Counted from the first letter of the stretch, positions 1 through 9,056 are shown. The stretch is DNA of 64,000 nucleotides from Bordetella parapertussis (GCA_945878355.1 CAMCTC010000010.1:16560-80559); one strand, 5' to 3'. Program-made: numbers and translations. Notes: a model not told the origin generated them from the sequence alone.

Positions 1-1474
1 GCAGCTCGAACACCACGCCACGCACGGTCTTTCGCTCGAGCGCACGCTTGGTGACATAACTCGGCAAGTAACCGGCATTGGCGACCGCAAAGCGGATTCG
101 CCAGCTGTCGCCGCCCAGCGACAGCACCTCGGCCCGCAACACCTCGAGCTTGGGCAGCGACAAGCCGAGCTGCGTCAGCCAGGCCGGAAAGCGCGCTGCC
201 TCGCGCTCGCGCAGGTGCGGTGGCGGGTTGCGCCAATAGTTCAGCCGGTCCCAGCCGCCGAGCTCGACTTGGCCCAGCTGCGGGTGCTGGTAGGGGTACC
301 AGTCGACATGGGCCAGGCCAGCGCATTCGGCGTCGCTCCACTTCAGCAGCTTCAGGTCGTCCTCGGGCGGGTGGTCGCGGTACCAGTGCACCCAGTCGTA
401 GTCGGTGATGCCGGCTTCCTTGTTCGGTGCCCAGATCTCGACGGTCCAGAACAGCGCGCCCAGGTGCTCGTAGATCCAGTCCTGGGTGCCGGTGATCACT
501 TCTTTCGGGTGGTACTTGAAGTCGTGAAAGCTGCTGACCGCCGGGTAGCCGGTGAGCTTCTCGCCCAGCGCTGACAGGCGCTTGATGATCCACAAGTCCT
601 CGGGCGTCATCTGCTCGTCGCTCATCGTCCCCATCGGGCGCAGGATCACGCCCGAGTGGGTGTGAAAGCTCACCGCTGCGCCGATGTTGGGGTGGCGGGC
701 GACGAAGTCGACCATCGCGCGCACTTCGGGCTCGCTGGTCGGGTAAGGACCTGCGCCGGCCTGCTCGAACTCCTGCCGCCACATCGACGGGAAGTTGCGG
801 TTCAGGTCCAAGCCCTCGAGGTTGGGGTTGACCTTGACCTGCAGGCCGTCGTAATTCGTCAGCGTGCCTTCGGGCATCACGCGCCAGTAGTTGCCACCGA
901 ACTCGCCGGGCTCGCGCGGGATCATCAGCCTGGCGTCCTGCGGGTGGCATTTCCAGCTACCGTGCGGGTCGGGCAGGCGCATGTGCAGCACCCTGCCGTC
1001 GCCGTCGATGTCCTCGGCGGTCAGGCCCTCGACCGCCGGCTCGTCATGGGGGTAAGGCCGGGTCGACGAGCGGATATGGCGCGGCTTGTCGGCCAGCGCC
1101 AGCTCGGCGCCGTCCGGGTTGAGCCGCGGGCAGAGGTAGACCACCCGGGTGTCGAGCAGCTCGGTGACGCCGGCGTCGCTGCCGTGGCCCGAGGCCAGCT
1201 GGTGCAGCCAGTACAGGCAGGCGGTGGAGGCGGTCAACTCGGCGGCGTGGATGTTGCCGTCGACCCAGATCGCCGGCTTGTCGGTGTCAGCGCCGGTGGT
1301 GGCATTGGTCAGCACCAGCAGCCAGATGTCGCGGCCCTCGAAGCTCTTGCCGATCGAGCGCAGCTGCACCAGGGTTGGCCGCGCAGCTGCGTACGCCTGC
1401 AGCAATTGCGTCAGCTCAGCGTGGCGATAGAAGGTATCGAAGCGAGGGGTAGGCAGCGGGGCGGCTTGGGGCAT
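1..1474 (-). CDS. M14 family zinc carboxypeptidase, C-terminus cut by window edge
   Basis: Read on the minus strand from ATG at 1474, the frame stays open to base 1 (about 491 residues). It has the M14 signature: zinc ligands H76 and E79 in GNIHAAEL, the third histidine in SFHTHSGVILRP, and a later VEIW that fits the catalytic glutamate. The segment RNFPSMW and a preceding FGGNYWRVMPEG resemble large M14 peptidases of bacteria that act on peptides or peptidoglycan-like substrates. No signal peptide is visible at this start, so a cytoplasmic location is inferred. The gene is divergent from the VanZ-like gene at 1670. The family assignment is firm; the substrate is unknown, and the last part of the protein lies outside the window. 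Confidence 0.88.
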   Translation of the reverse strand, partial: MPQAAPLPTPRFDTFYRHAELTQLLQAYAAARPTLVQLRSIGKSFEGRDIWLLVLTNATTGADTDKPAIWVDGNIHAAELTASTACLYWLHQLASGHGSDAGVTELLDTRVVYLCPRLNPDGAELALADKPRHIRSSTRPYPHDEPAVEGLTAEDIDGDGRVLHMRLPDPHGSWKCHPQDARLMIPREPGEFGGNYWRVMPEGTLTNYDGLQVKVNPNLEGLDLNRNFPSMWRQEFEQAGAGPYPTSEPEVRAMVDFVARHPNIGAAVSFHTHSGVILRPMGTMSDEQMTPEDLWIIKRLSALGEKLTGYPAVSSFHDFKYHPKEVITGTQDWIYEHLGALFWTVEIWAPNKEAGITDYDWVHWYRDHPPEDDLKLLKWSDAECAGLAHVDWYPYQHPQLGQVELGGWDRLNYWRNPPPHLREREAARFPAWLTQLGLSLPKLEVLRAEVLSLGGDSWRIRFAVANAGYLPSYVTKRALERKTVRGVVFEL

Positions 1475-1669
1475 GACGGACCGGCCTGACAGGCCGCTGG
1501 ATGACGACGGCGCAGTGTCGCAGAGCCTGGTCCCGGCGAGCGGCGGAGCAGCTGATGGGTCAATCCGTGGCGTGTTGCGCAATGCGCGCCACCGCGCAAG
1601 CCCAGGCTCGTTGCGGCGAACCTTTGCGAAGGCTAGAGTGGTTGGGCTTGTCAAGCGCCAGGAGTTGCT

Positions 1670-3160
1670 GTGCTCCGCCGGAGAGATTGCCTGCCTTCCT
1701 GTCCAGCCCCTTCGGCCGCCGCCCGAGCCCAAGCCGCAAGCCATCGTGCATCGATCGACGTTTGGCCGCTGTGGGCGGCCTGGGTTGGGTTGGTCATCTA
1801 TGGCAGCCTGGTGCCGCTGGATTTCCACCCCATCGCAGTAGCGCAGGCCTGGCAACAACTGCTGGACGCGCCGATGCTGGCGGTCGCCGTGCAAGGCCGT
1901 GCCGACTGGATCGCCAACGGCGTGCTCTATCTGCCGGTGGGCTTTCTGGGATGCGTCGCGCTGCTCGGCCGCCAGCCCGAAACCGCCAGCCCCTGGCGCA
2001 GGTTGCTGGCCGGCGCGGCGGCCTTGGCCGCAAGTACGCTGCTGGCACTGGCGGTGGAGTTTGCGCAAACGGCATTCCCGCCGCGCACTGTTTCACGCAA
2101 CGACTTGGCCTCCGAGGCGATCGGCAGCGCGCTGGGCATGCTGCTGGCGCAGGCTGGTGCAGCGCGCTTCCACCTGCTGTTGAGCGGCCTGGGTCAGGGC
2201 GGGTCGCCGCTGCTCATAGAGCTGGGGTGGGTCTATGTGCTGGGCTACGGCGCATGGGCACTGTTCCCGTTTGACTTGCTGTTGACTGCGCAGGAGTGGC
2301 GCGAAAAGCTTGGCGGCCCGCTGCTAGGGATCTGGTTGGCTGACGCCAGCGTTGAGCAAGGGACGATCCGCACCGTCGCCAAACTCGCGCTCGAGACCTT
2401 GGTGGCGTCGCCTTTGGGTGCGCTTTGGGCGGCATGGCCATCACCTCGCCAAAACGGAATGAGCAGCAGGGTCGGCTTGGCATCGAACCTGCTGCGCGCC
2501 AGCATCGTTGGCGCGCTGATCGGTGTGCTGATCGAAGCAGCGCAGTTGGCGATCGCCTCGGGGCTGAGCCAGGGCATTTCATTGCTGACCCGATCGATAG
2601 GCTTTGCGCTGGGTGCCGCAGCCTGGCGTGGCACCACAGCATTGCGCATCGAATCCGCACGCGCCGCGTTGCGCCGGCTGACAACGCCCGCCGTGCCCTT
2701 GTACCTGGGCTTGTTGACCGCACTCTACGACTGGTGGCGCGGCCCCTGGCTGGGCTTGCAGCCTGCGCTGCGCCGGCTGCACGACGATGTGCGCTTCTTG
2801 CCGCTGTACTACCACTACTACAGCACCGAAGCCCATGCGGTGACCAGCATGGCCGTGGTGATCGCCGGCTATGCCCCGGTCAGTCTCATGTGCTGGGTCT
2901 GGAACATCGACGCCTGGTTGGCGGGCGCGTTGGCGGCCTTGCTGGCGGCCGTGGTGGAGGCTGGGCGACTGATGACCGGCGGCAAGCCAGACCCGAGCAA
3001 CGTCCTGATCGCCTGGATAGGCGTCTGGTGTTTGGGCCGGCTGCTGAGCCTGTTGAGCGCCCCAAGGCCGGCCGAAGCCGGCCGCCCCCCGTGGGGATCA
3101 AGCAAAGTGGCAAAGCCACATTTGCTTGAGAGCCGGCCAGCCGCCCGAGGGATGCGTTGA
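1670..3160 (+). CDS. VanZ-like multi-pass membrane protein
   Basis: 496-residue hydrophobic protein. The GTG start at 1670 is chosen because CAGGAG lies five bases upstream. The N-terminal part carries a VanZ-like pattern (YGSLVPLDFHP, then VEFAQ with RND further on). Two more copies of the E-x-x-[QR] plus glycine-rich helix pattern follow (IEAAQ near residue 285 and VEAGR near residue 435), so the protein looks like three VanZ-like units in tandem. VanZ proteins are membrane proteins seen in glycopeptide-resistance and polysaccharide loci. The gene overlaps the O-antigen-ligase-like gene by four bases, suggesting a shared role in surface polysaccharide. Oddly, the last 30 or so residues are encoded by a dispersed hairpin repeat (3061-3130), so the native C-terminus was probably replaced. 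Confidence 0.8.
   Translation: MLRRRDCLPSCPAPSAAARAQAASHRASIDVWPLWAAWVGLVIYGSLVPLDFHPIAVAQAWQQLLDAPMLAVAVQGRADWIANGVLYLPVGFLGCVALLGRQPETASPWRRLLAGAAALAASTLLALAVEFAQTAFPPRTVSRNDLASEAIGSALGMLLAQAGAARFHLLLSGLGQGGSPLLIELGWVYVLGYGAWALFPFDLLLTAQEWREKLGGPLLGIWLADASVEQGTIRTVAKLALETLVASPLGALWAAWPSPRQNGMSSRVGLASNLLRASIVGALIGVLIEAAQLAIASGLSQGISLLTRSIGFALGAAAWRGTTALRIESARAALRRLTTPAVPLYLGLLTALYDWWRGPWLGLQPALRRLHDDVRFLPLYYHYYSTEAHAVTSMAVVIAGYAPVSLMCWVWNIDAWLAGALAALLAAVVEAGRLMTGGKPDPSNVLIAWIGVWCLGRLLSLLSAPRPAEAGRPPWGSSKVAKPHLLESRPAARGMR
3061..3130. repeat. Dispersed hairpin repeat, copy 1 (inside the VanZ-like CDS)
   Basis: About 70 bp that recur at 45891-45960 with few differences. Both copies share a GC-rich first half (CCCAAGGCCGGCCGAAGC at its start) and a second half that folds as CAAGCAAA...TTTGCTTG around a CAAAG loop. 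In this copy GGCCGG/CCGGCC forms a further small stem. Here the repeat is translated as the C-terminal tail of the VanZ-like protein. Confidence 0.85.
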
Positions 3161-5049
3161 CGCCGGCGCTGGTCGGCATGGCGCCGAACAGGCGCTGGGC
3201 CGTGCCGGCTCTGGCGGGCAGCGCTGTGGTGGCTTGGTTGGTGTCGTTTCCGGTGCAGCCCATCATGTTGGGGCTGGGCTTGTTGCTGGCCAGCGCGCTG
3301 GTGGCCTGGCGCCCGCACTTGCTGTTCACCTTGGTCGCGGCGGCTTTGCCGTTGCTCGATCTCGCGCCCTGGAGTGGCCGAACCTATCTGGATGAGTTCG
3401 ACGCTTTGTTGTTGCTGGGCACGGCTGTCGCATGGGCCAGGCTGCCGCAGGCCTTGCCTGACAGGCGGCAGCCGTTGGCGCTGACATGGGCCTTCACGCT
3501 GCTGTTGGTCAGCCTGCTGATCGGCTTGGTCCGCGCGCTGTCGCCTTGGCCGGGCTGGCCGCTCGACGCCTTCAGCCAGCCCATGAGCCCGTTCAATGCG
3601 CTGCGTGTGGGCAAGAGCGCGCTGTGGGCGCTGTGCCTGTGGTGCCTGGCCACCCGCTTGCAGACTGCCGGCGCCGATGTCGTCAAGTCCTTCGGGCTGG
3701 GAATGGTGCTGGGCCTGGCGGGCACGGTGGCGGCTGTCGTCGTTGAGCGCCTGGCCTTCAGTTACTTGTTGGACTTTGCCGGCAGCTACCGCGTTGCGGG
3801 GCCCATTTCGGCGATGAGTCTGGGCGGCGCTTACATCGAGTGCTTCATCGCCGTGGCCACGCCTTTTCTGTTGGCCCAATGGGTGCGGCCCGGCACGCTT
3901 TGGCGCTCGCTGGCATGCGCGGGTCTGCTGACCAGCAGTGCCTACGCGCTGATGGTCACTTTTTCGCGCGGCGGCTACGCTGCGATGGCGGTGGCGGTGC
4001 TGGTGTTCGCAGGCGCCAGCCTGGTGACGAAGCAGCGACGTCGGCGAAGCCTGGCGCTCGGGCTTGCCGCGGCGATCTTGGTCGCGGTGGCGTCCTACCC
4101 GGTGCTGAGCGGCAGTTTTGCGCAAAGCCGTCTGCAGACCCTGGCCGCCGATCTCGACACCCGGGAGAAGCACTGGGCCGATGTCTTGCAGATGATGGGC
4201 AGCGACCCGGTCAGCAGCGCACTGGGCATAGGACTGGGGCGTTTTGCAGAAGTCAAACTCTGGCATACGCCCGTGGGCGAACGCCCCGGCAGCCACCGTT
4301 TGGTGCCAGCCGACGGCGCGCGCCAGGTGTTGCGCTTGGGCGCGGGCCATGCCTATTTCGTCGACCAGATCGTGGCCTTGCAGCCAGGCGCAAGCTACAG
4401 CCTGAAGTACCGGCTGCGAACAGCTGATGCGCGGGCCGCGCTCAGCGTCTTGCTGTGCCAGAAGTGGTTGCTCAGCTCCGCCGACTGTCGTGCCGGCCAG
4501 CCCGTCCAGACCACAGCTGCAACGGCCGGCACTGCGCCAGGCTGTGCGCGGCAAGACTGTCCCACGACGACAGCGTGGCAAGAGGTTTCGCGGCGCATCG
4601 TCGCGCCCGAAGCCGGACCGGGCCGCTTGCCGCGTCCGGTCCGGCTGAGCTTGAACAACGCGGGCCGCGTCCCGGTCGATCTGAGCTCGGTGTCCTTGGT
4701 CGGCGTCGACGGTGTGGAAATGGTCCGAAACGGCGACTTTCAGGCCGGCATGGACGGCTGGACAGCGACCTCGGACAACCATCTGTCCTGGCATACCAAG
4801 TCGCTGCTGTTGGGGGTGTATGTCGAGTTGGGCTTGTTCGGTGTCAGCGCCTTGCTGGCCTTGCTGCTGGCAGGCGCCTGGCGCGCCGCCAGCGCTGCAG
4901 CGCAGGGTCAGGCCGACGGCGCAGCGCTGCTCGCAGCAATGGCCGCGTTCGGGACGGTTGGTCTGATAGACACCTTGGTCGACGCGCCTCGGTTCATGTT
5001 GCTGTGCTTGCTGCTGTGTCTGTTGCCTGGAGCGCTGGCCAGGCGCTGA
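3157..5049 (+). CDS. O-antigen ligase / polysaccharide polymerase-like membrane protein with inserted carbohydrate-binding-like domain
   Basis: 630 residues with about ten hydrophobic segments over residues 15-340 and again at the C-terminus, the architecture of WaaL/Wzy-type O-antigen ligases and polymerases. Between GIGLGRFAE (about residue 355) and SWHTKSLLLGVYVELGLFG (about residue 545) lies a soluble insert of about 190 residues. It ends in NGDFQAGMDGW, a pattern typical of CBM4/9-type sugar-binding domains. The H-T-K-S segment after the insert fits the conserved histidine loop of the Wzy_C domain. The TTG start at 3157 overlaps the upstream stop; ATG at 3178 is an alternative. Likely role: transfer or polymerisation of surface glycan at the periplasmic face. 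The substrate is unknown. Confidence 0.75.
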   Translation: MTPALVGMAPNRRWAVPALAGSAVVAWLVSFPVQPIMLGLGLLLASALVAWRPHLLFTLVAAALPLLDLAPWSGRTYLDEFDALLLLGTAVAWARLPQALPDRRQPLALTWAFTLLLVSLLIGLVRALSPWPGWPLDAFSQPMSPFNALRVGKSALWALCLWCLATRLQTAGADVVKSFGLGMVLGLAGTVAAVVVERLAFSYLLDFAGSYRVAGPISAMSLGGAYIECFIAVATPFLLAQWVRPGTLWRSLACAGLLTSSAYALMVTFSRGGYAAMAVAVLVFAGASLVTKQRRRRSLALGLAAAILVAVASYPVLSGSFAQSRLQTLAADLDTREKHWADVLQMMGSDPVSSALGIGLGRFAEVKLWHTPVGERPGSHRLVPADGARQVLRLGAGHAYFVDQIVALQPGASYSLKYRLRTADARAALSVLLCQKWLLSSADCRAGQPVQTTAATAGTAPGCARQDCPTTTAWQEVSRRIVAPEAGPGRLPRPVRLSLNNAGRVPVDLSSVSLVGVDGVEMVRNGDFQAGMDGWTATSDNHLSWHTKSLLLGVYVELGLFGVSALLALLLAGAWRAASAAAQGQADGAALLAAMAAFGTVGLIDTLVDAPRFMLLCLLLCLLPGALARR

Positions 5050-5172
5050 GCACCTGCCGCCTTTGCGCCAAGACCTGAGGGTCGCAGCGCGGTATGCCGG
5101 AGGCGACGGCGTGAAACATGCCGTGATGAGGGCGGCGCGACGGCTGCACCGCCGGTCGGCAGGTGGCGGGGC

Positions 5173-5186
5173 TTGACATCAATCAA
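5173..5186 (+). promoter_or_regulatory. FNR/ANR-type box upstream of the DksA-like gene
   Basis: TTGACATCAATCAA matches the FNR/ANR consensus TTGAT-N4-ATCAA at nine of ten positions. Its centre is about 55 bases before the ATG at 5235, which would suit a class II activator site with a short leader. No strong -10 hexamer is evident at the expected place. Oxygen control is inference. Confidence 0.5.
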
Positions 5187-5234
5187 CACCCGGCGCGGGT
5201 GCCCGTGCCACGATTGTTTCGAAGGAGATTTGCC

Positions 5235-5621
5235 ATGAGCATTCTGAGCCAGGCGCAGAAACTGCAGTTGCAAGCGGTGTTGCAGCTGCGCAGGGCCGCG
5301 TTGGACAGCCAGCGCAGCGCCCATCTCGAAGGCCAGAGCCGCGTCGAGCATGCGCGCGAACTGCTGCTGCAAGACAGCGACGACGCCGAGCAACGCGACG
5401 CCGAGCGCGAACTGGATTTCGCCCTCACCGACCGCGATGCGGTGGAGTTGCGGGAGATTGACCAGGCCCTGGCTCGATTGGCTGGGGGCAGCTACGGCTT
5501 GTGCGCCGATTGCGGCGCCGAGATCCCCGCCGAGCGCTTGCAGCTCTCCCCGCAAGCCCTGCGCTGCGTGGCCTGCGGGTCGCGGCTGGAGCGCGGCGCT
5601 TCGCGGAGCGCTGCTCAATAG
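5235..5621 (+). CDS. DksA/TraR family C4 zinc-finger protein
   Basis: 128 residues. The ATG at 5235 is preceded by a strong GAAGGAGA site, so the longer reading from 5163 is not used. The first about 80 residues form a charged helical (coiled-coil-like) region. The end carries a four-cysteine zinc finger, C90-x2-C93 and C111-x2-C114. DksA/TraR proteins enter the RNA polymerase secondary channel and change promoter output, often with ppGpp. This is a short TraR-like paralogue, not the canonical about 150-residue DksA, so its targets are unknown. It is followed by an eRF1-like gene on the same strand and preceded by an FNR-type box, suggesting a stress or low-oxygen role. Confidence 0.85.
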   Translation: MSILSQAQKLQLQAVLQLRRAALDSQRSAHLEGQSRVEHARELLLQDSDDAEQRDAERELDFALTDRDAVELREIDQALARLAGGSYGLCADCGAEIPAERLQLSPQALRCVACGSRLERGASRSAAQ

Positions 5622-5716
5622 CCCCTCAGCCCACCGGCCGCCGCCAACGCGGCAGGCCCTTGAGTTCAGCAACCCCAGCGCACCCGAACCACGGGCGCTG
5701 ATCCAGGAGTGTCTAG

Positions 5717-6097
5717 ATGCCGCTTTTTCACGCCGTGGTCTGGCTTGACCACCAGAGCGCGCAAGTGCTGCAGTTCGATGCCGCGCATGTGCAGTCGCAA
5801 AAGATCAAGACCCACACCCACCACACGCGCCAGCACGGCAGCTTGGTCCGCACCGAGCACGAGTTCTTCGGCGAGGTCTGCGATGCGCTGGTGGGCGTTC
5901 GCGAAGTGCTCGTCACAGGTTCCCACACCGTGCAGGTCGACTTCAAGCACTTCGTCGAGAAACACCAGCCCCAGGTGGCCGCGCTGATCGCGGGCTACGA
6001 GACGGTGGACCACCCGAGCGAGCGTCAGCTGCTGGTGCTGGCACGCAAGTACTTCGTCAGGTTCGACCGCATGGCCGGCCTGCCGACGTCGGGTTGA
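5717..6097 (+). CDS. Conserved small protein, eRF1-domain-like ("translational machinery protein" type)
   Basis: 126 residues, ATG start with GGAGTG about ten bases upstream. The N-terminus (MPLFHAVVWLDHQSAQVLQF) and the later EHEFFGEVCDAL and VLVTGSHTVQVDFKHFVEKH blocks recall the short bacterial proteins annotated as eRF1-like or translational machinery proteins; I recall this from memory and cannot test it. It is histidine-rich (a THTHHTRQHG run near residue 35). The gene lies 95 bases after the DksA-like gene in the same orientation and may share its promoter. It converges on glcB with a nine-base gap. Function is unknown; association with ribosomes or stress physiology is only suggested. 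Confidence 0.6.
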   Translation: MPLFHAVVWLDHQSAQVLQFDAAHVQSQKIKTHTHHTRQHGSLVRTEHEFFGEVCDALVGVREVLVTGSHTVQVDFKHFVEKHQPQVAALIAGYETVDHPSERQLLVLARKYFVRFDRMAGLPTSG

Positions 6098-6106
6098 AGC
6101 GGCCGG

Positions 6107-8326
6107 TCAGCGCGCCGCGGCCTTGACTTTCAGCCGCCAGGCGTGCAGCAGCGGCTCGGTGTAACCCGAAGGCTGTTCCTTGCCCTTGAACACCAGATCC
6201 AGCGCTGCCTGGTAGGCCGCGCTCTGCGGGTTGCCGGCCATGTTGCGGTAAGCCGGGTCGCCTTTGTTCTGCCCGTCAACCACCCCGGCCATGCGCTCGA
6301 AGGTGGCGCGCACCTGGGCTTCGCTGACGACGCCGTGGTGCAGCCAGTTGGCGATGTGCTGGCTCGAGATGCGCAGCGTGGCGCGGTCTTCCATCAGGCC
6401 GATGCCGTTGATGTCGGGCACCTTGGAGCAGCCCACGCCCTGGTCGATCCAGCGCACCACATAGCCCAGGATGCCCTGGGCGTTGTTGGCTATCTCCTGC
6501 TGGCGATCTTCCAGGCTCCAATCGGCTTTGGCGACGACCGGAACGGTCAGCAGCTTGTCGAGGATCTCGTTGCGCACCGCCTCACGGTCGCTCGCTGCAT
6601 CCGCCGCTTCCAAGCCCTGCTGCACCTCGCTCACATTGACCTGGTGGTAATGCAGCGCGTGCAGCGTCGCGGCGGTCGGGCTGGGCACCCAGGCGGTGTT
6701 GGCGCCGGCCTTCGGGTGGCCGATCTTCTGCTCGAGCATCGCGGCCATCAGGTCGGGCATGGCCCACATGCCTTTGCCGATCTGGGCCCGGCCGCGCAGG
6801 CCGCACTGCAGGCCGACCAGCACGTTGCTGCGCTCGTAGGCGGCGATCCAGGCGCTGGACTTCATGTCGCCCTTGCGCAGCATCGGCCCGGCCAGCATCG
6901 CGGTGTGCATCTCGTCGCCAGTGCGGTCGAGGAAACCGGTGTTGATGAAAGCCACCCGGCTGGCGGCCGCGGCGATGCAGGCTTTGAGGTTGACGCTGGT
7001 GCGGCGCTCCTCGTCCATGATGCCGAGCTTGACGGTGGCCTCGGGCAGACCCAGCATTTTTTCGACGCGGCCGAACAATTCACCTGCGAAAGCCACTTCG
7101 GCGGGGCCGTGCATCTTGGGCTTGACGATGTAGACCGAACCCTGGCGCGAGTTGCGAATCGTTTGGCCGGCGGCGGGCTTGAGGTCATGCAGCGCGATCG
7201 TCGTCGTGACCACCGCATCGAGAATGCCCTCGGGAATCTCGCGCAAGCTGCCGGCGGCGTCGGTGTAGAGCACCGCCGGGTTCGTCATCAGGTGGCCGAC
7301 ATTGCGCAGGAACATCAGCGAGCGGCCGTGCAGCACCACCTCGCCCGAGCCCGCCGGCGCTTTGTAGCGGCGGTCCGGGTTCAGGCCGCGGGTGAAAGTC
7401 TTGCCGCCCTTGGACACCTCTTCGGTCAGCGTGGCCTGCAGGATGCCCAGCCAGTTGGCGTAGGCCAGCAACTTGTCCTCGGCATCGACCGCGGCGATCG
7501 AGTCCTCCAGGTCAAGGATGGTCGACAGCGCCGCTTCGATCACCAGGTCAGCGACGCCGGCGGCGTCAGCGCTGCCGATCGCCGTGCTGCGGTCGATCTG
7601 GATATCGAGGTGCAGGCCGTTGTGGACCAGCAGCACAGAAGACGGCGCTATCGCTTCACCTTGGTAACCAACAAACTGTGCGGCATCCGCCAAGCCTGTG
7701 TGGTGACCGTCCTTCAACGTCACGGACAGCTTGCCCGCATGCACGCTGTAGCCTGTGGCGTCGGCATGCGAGCCGGCCTGCAGCGGCGCAGCCTGGTCGA
7801 GCACTGAGCGCGCATGGGCGATCACCTTGGCGCCGCGCACCGGGTTGTAGCCCCCGGCGCGTTCGGCGCCGTCGGCTTCCGAAATCACATCGGTGCCGTA
7901 GAGCGCGTCGTACAGCGAGCCCCAGCGCGCGTTGGCGGCGTTCAGCGAATAACGCGCGTTGAGGATGGGAACCACCAGCTGCGGTCCGGCCTGCAGCGCC
8001 AATTCGGCGTCGACCTTGGACGCCGTGGCCTGAACGTTGGCCGGCACAGGCTGCAGGTAACCGATACGGGTCAGAAAGGCGCGGTAAGCCGGCATGTCGG
8101 CGATCGGGCCGGGATGGGCGAGATGCCAGGCATCGATTTCGGTCTGCAGCCGGTCACGCTCAGCCAGCAACGCGATGTTCTTGGGCGCCAGGTCGCTAAC
8201 GATCGCATCAAAGCCGGCCCAGAAAGTGGCAGGCGCGACGCCAGTGCCTGGCAGCACGCGGGCATCGATGAATTGCGCCAGCGGCGTGGCAACCTGCAGA
8301 CGGTGGTGGATGGTGCGTTCGGTCAT
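6107..8326 (-). CDS. glcB: Malate synthase G
   Basis: 739 residues, the length expected for the monomeric G isoform (about 720-740). It condenses glyoxylate with acetyl-CoA to malate in the cytoplasm. Recognisable conserved blocks include [21 protein letters not shown] sequence near residue 275, [37 protein letters not shown] near residue 445 and [12 protein letters not shown]. The gene follows a haloacid dehalogenase gene with a 25-base gap on the same strand; the pair is divergent from a LysR regulator, which may control glyoxylate/glycolate use. Type II dehalogenases can yield glycolate from haloacetate, so joint function is plausible but inferred. Confidence 0.97.
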   Translation of the reverse strand: MTERTIHHRLQVATPLAQFIDARVLPGTGVAPATFWAGFDAIVSDLAPKNIALLAERDRLQTEIDAWHLAHPGPIADMPAYRAFLTRIGYLQPVPANVQATASKVDAELALQAGPQLVVPILNARYSLNAANARWGSLYDALYGTDVISEADGAERAGGYNPVRGAKVIAHARSVLDQAAPLQAGSHADATGYSVHAGKLSVTLKDGHHTGLADAAQFVGYQGEAIAPSSVLLVHNGLHLDIQIDRSTAIGSADAAGVADLVIEAALSTILDLEDSIAAVDAEDKLLAYANWLGILQATLTEEVSKGGKTFTRGLNPDRRYKAPAGSGEVVLHGRSLMFLRNVGHLMTNPAVLYTDAAGSLREIPEGILDAVVTTTIALHDLKPAAGQTIRNSRQGSVYIVKPKMHGPAEVAFAGELFGRVEKMLGLPEATVKLGIMDEERRTSVNLKACIAAAASRVAFINTGFLDRTGDEMHTAMLAGPMLRKGDMKSSAWIAAYERSNVLVGLQCGLRGRAQIGKGMWAMPDLMAAMLEQKIGHPKAGANTAWVPSPTAATLHALHYHQVNVSEVQQGLEAADAASDREAVRNEILDKLLTVPVVAKADWSLEDRQQEIANNAQGILGYVVRWIDQGVGCSKVPDINGIGLMEDRATLRISSQHIANWLHHGVVSEAQVRATFERMAGVVDGQNKGDPAYRNMAGNPQSAAYQAALDLVFKGKEQPSGYTEPLLHAWRLKVKAAAR

Positions 8327-8351
8327 GTTGGGCCTTTGAGCTCAGGTCGGA

Positions 8352-9044
8352 TCAGGTGGAAGGGAAGAATTCCAGCACATCGCGCAGGCTGCTGCCGGTG
8401 CGAGTGGGTGGGGTGTCGAGTTGTTCGAGCGGTGCGCCGGCGCGGTTCACCCACAGCGTGGTGTAGCCGAACCAGGTGGCGCCGACGGCGTCCCAGCCGT
8501 TGCTCGAGACGAACAGGATCTTGCGCGCCGGCAAGGCCAGCGCGTCGGGGCCGAGTTGGTAGACAGCCGGGTCGGTCTTGAAGCGCTGCACCGGGTGGGC
8601 GCTGAGCACCGGGTTGATCAGGTCGGCCAGGCCGGCACTCTTGATCGCCACCGCCAGCATCTCCGGGTCGCCATTGCTCAGGATGCCGGCGCGTATGCCG
8701 CGATCGCGCAAGGCCTGCAGCACCGTACGGTTCTCGGGGAAGGCCGAGAGGTGGCGGTACTGGTTCATCAGCCTGTCCTCGGCCACCGGGTCGAGCACCA
8801 GGCCCAGCTTCTGCGCGGCAAAACGCAGCCCGGCCCGGGTCAGATCCCAAAACGGCCGGTAGCGACCGCTCATTGAGACCAGCCGGGTGTAGTCGATCTG
8901 CTTGTCGCGCCACAGCAGCGCCAGCGCCTCACCTTTGCCGTTGAACAGCTGCTCGGCCAGCAGACCGACGCTGTAGACGTCGAACAAGGTGCCGTAGGCG
9001 TCAAACAACACTGCTTCGGGCTGGGTCAGAGAGGATTTTTCCAT
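8352..9044 (-). CDS. Haloacid dehalogenase, type II
   Basis: 230 residues, typical for (S)-2-haloacid dehalogenases. HAD motif I is DAYGTLFDVYSV near residue 15, with the nucleophilic aspartate. Motif II is SNGDPEML near residue 118, the lysine is in FKTDPAVY, and motif III-like residues occur in FVSSNGWDAVGATWFGY. These enzymes hydrolyse 2-haloalkanoic acids to 2-hydroxy acids; many genomic copies act on unknown phosphates or haloacids. The gene is first in a likely two-gene operon with glcB. The region before its ATG holds nested inverted repeats shared with the divergent LysR gene. Confidence 0.88.
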   Translation of the reverse strand: MEKSSLTQPEAVLFDAYGTLFDVYSVGLLAEQLFNGKGEALALLWRDKQIDYTRLVSMSGRYRPFWDLTRAGLRFAAQKLGLVLDPVAEDRLMNQYRHLSAFPENRTVLQALRDRGIRAGILSNGDPEMLAVAIKSAGLADLINPVLSAHPVQRFKTDPAVYQLGPDALALPARKILFVSSNGWDAVGATWFGYTTLWVNRAGAPLEQLDTPPTRTGSSLRDVLEFFPST

Positions 9045-9056
9045 GGTGAACCCAGA

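Noticed and set aside
656..1489. 277-residue open frame on the plus strand
   Set aside because: Antisense to the M14 carboxypeptidase, which shows its zinc-binding and catalytic residues on the minus strand.
2869..4794. 641-residue open frame on the minus strand
   Set aside because: Antisense to the VanZ-like and ligase genes; Gln/Arg/His-rich without recognisable features.
6143..7807. 554-residue open frame on the plus strand
   Set aside because: Mirror of glcB, whose protein is unmistakable on the other strand.
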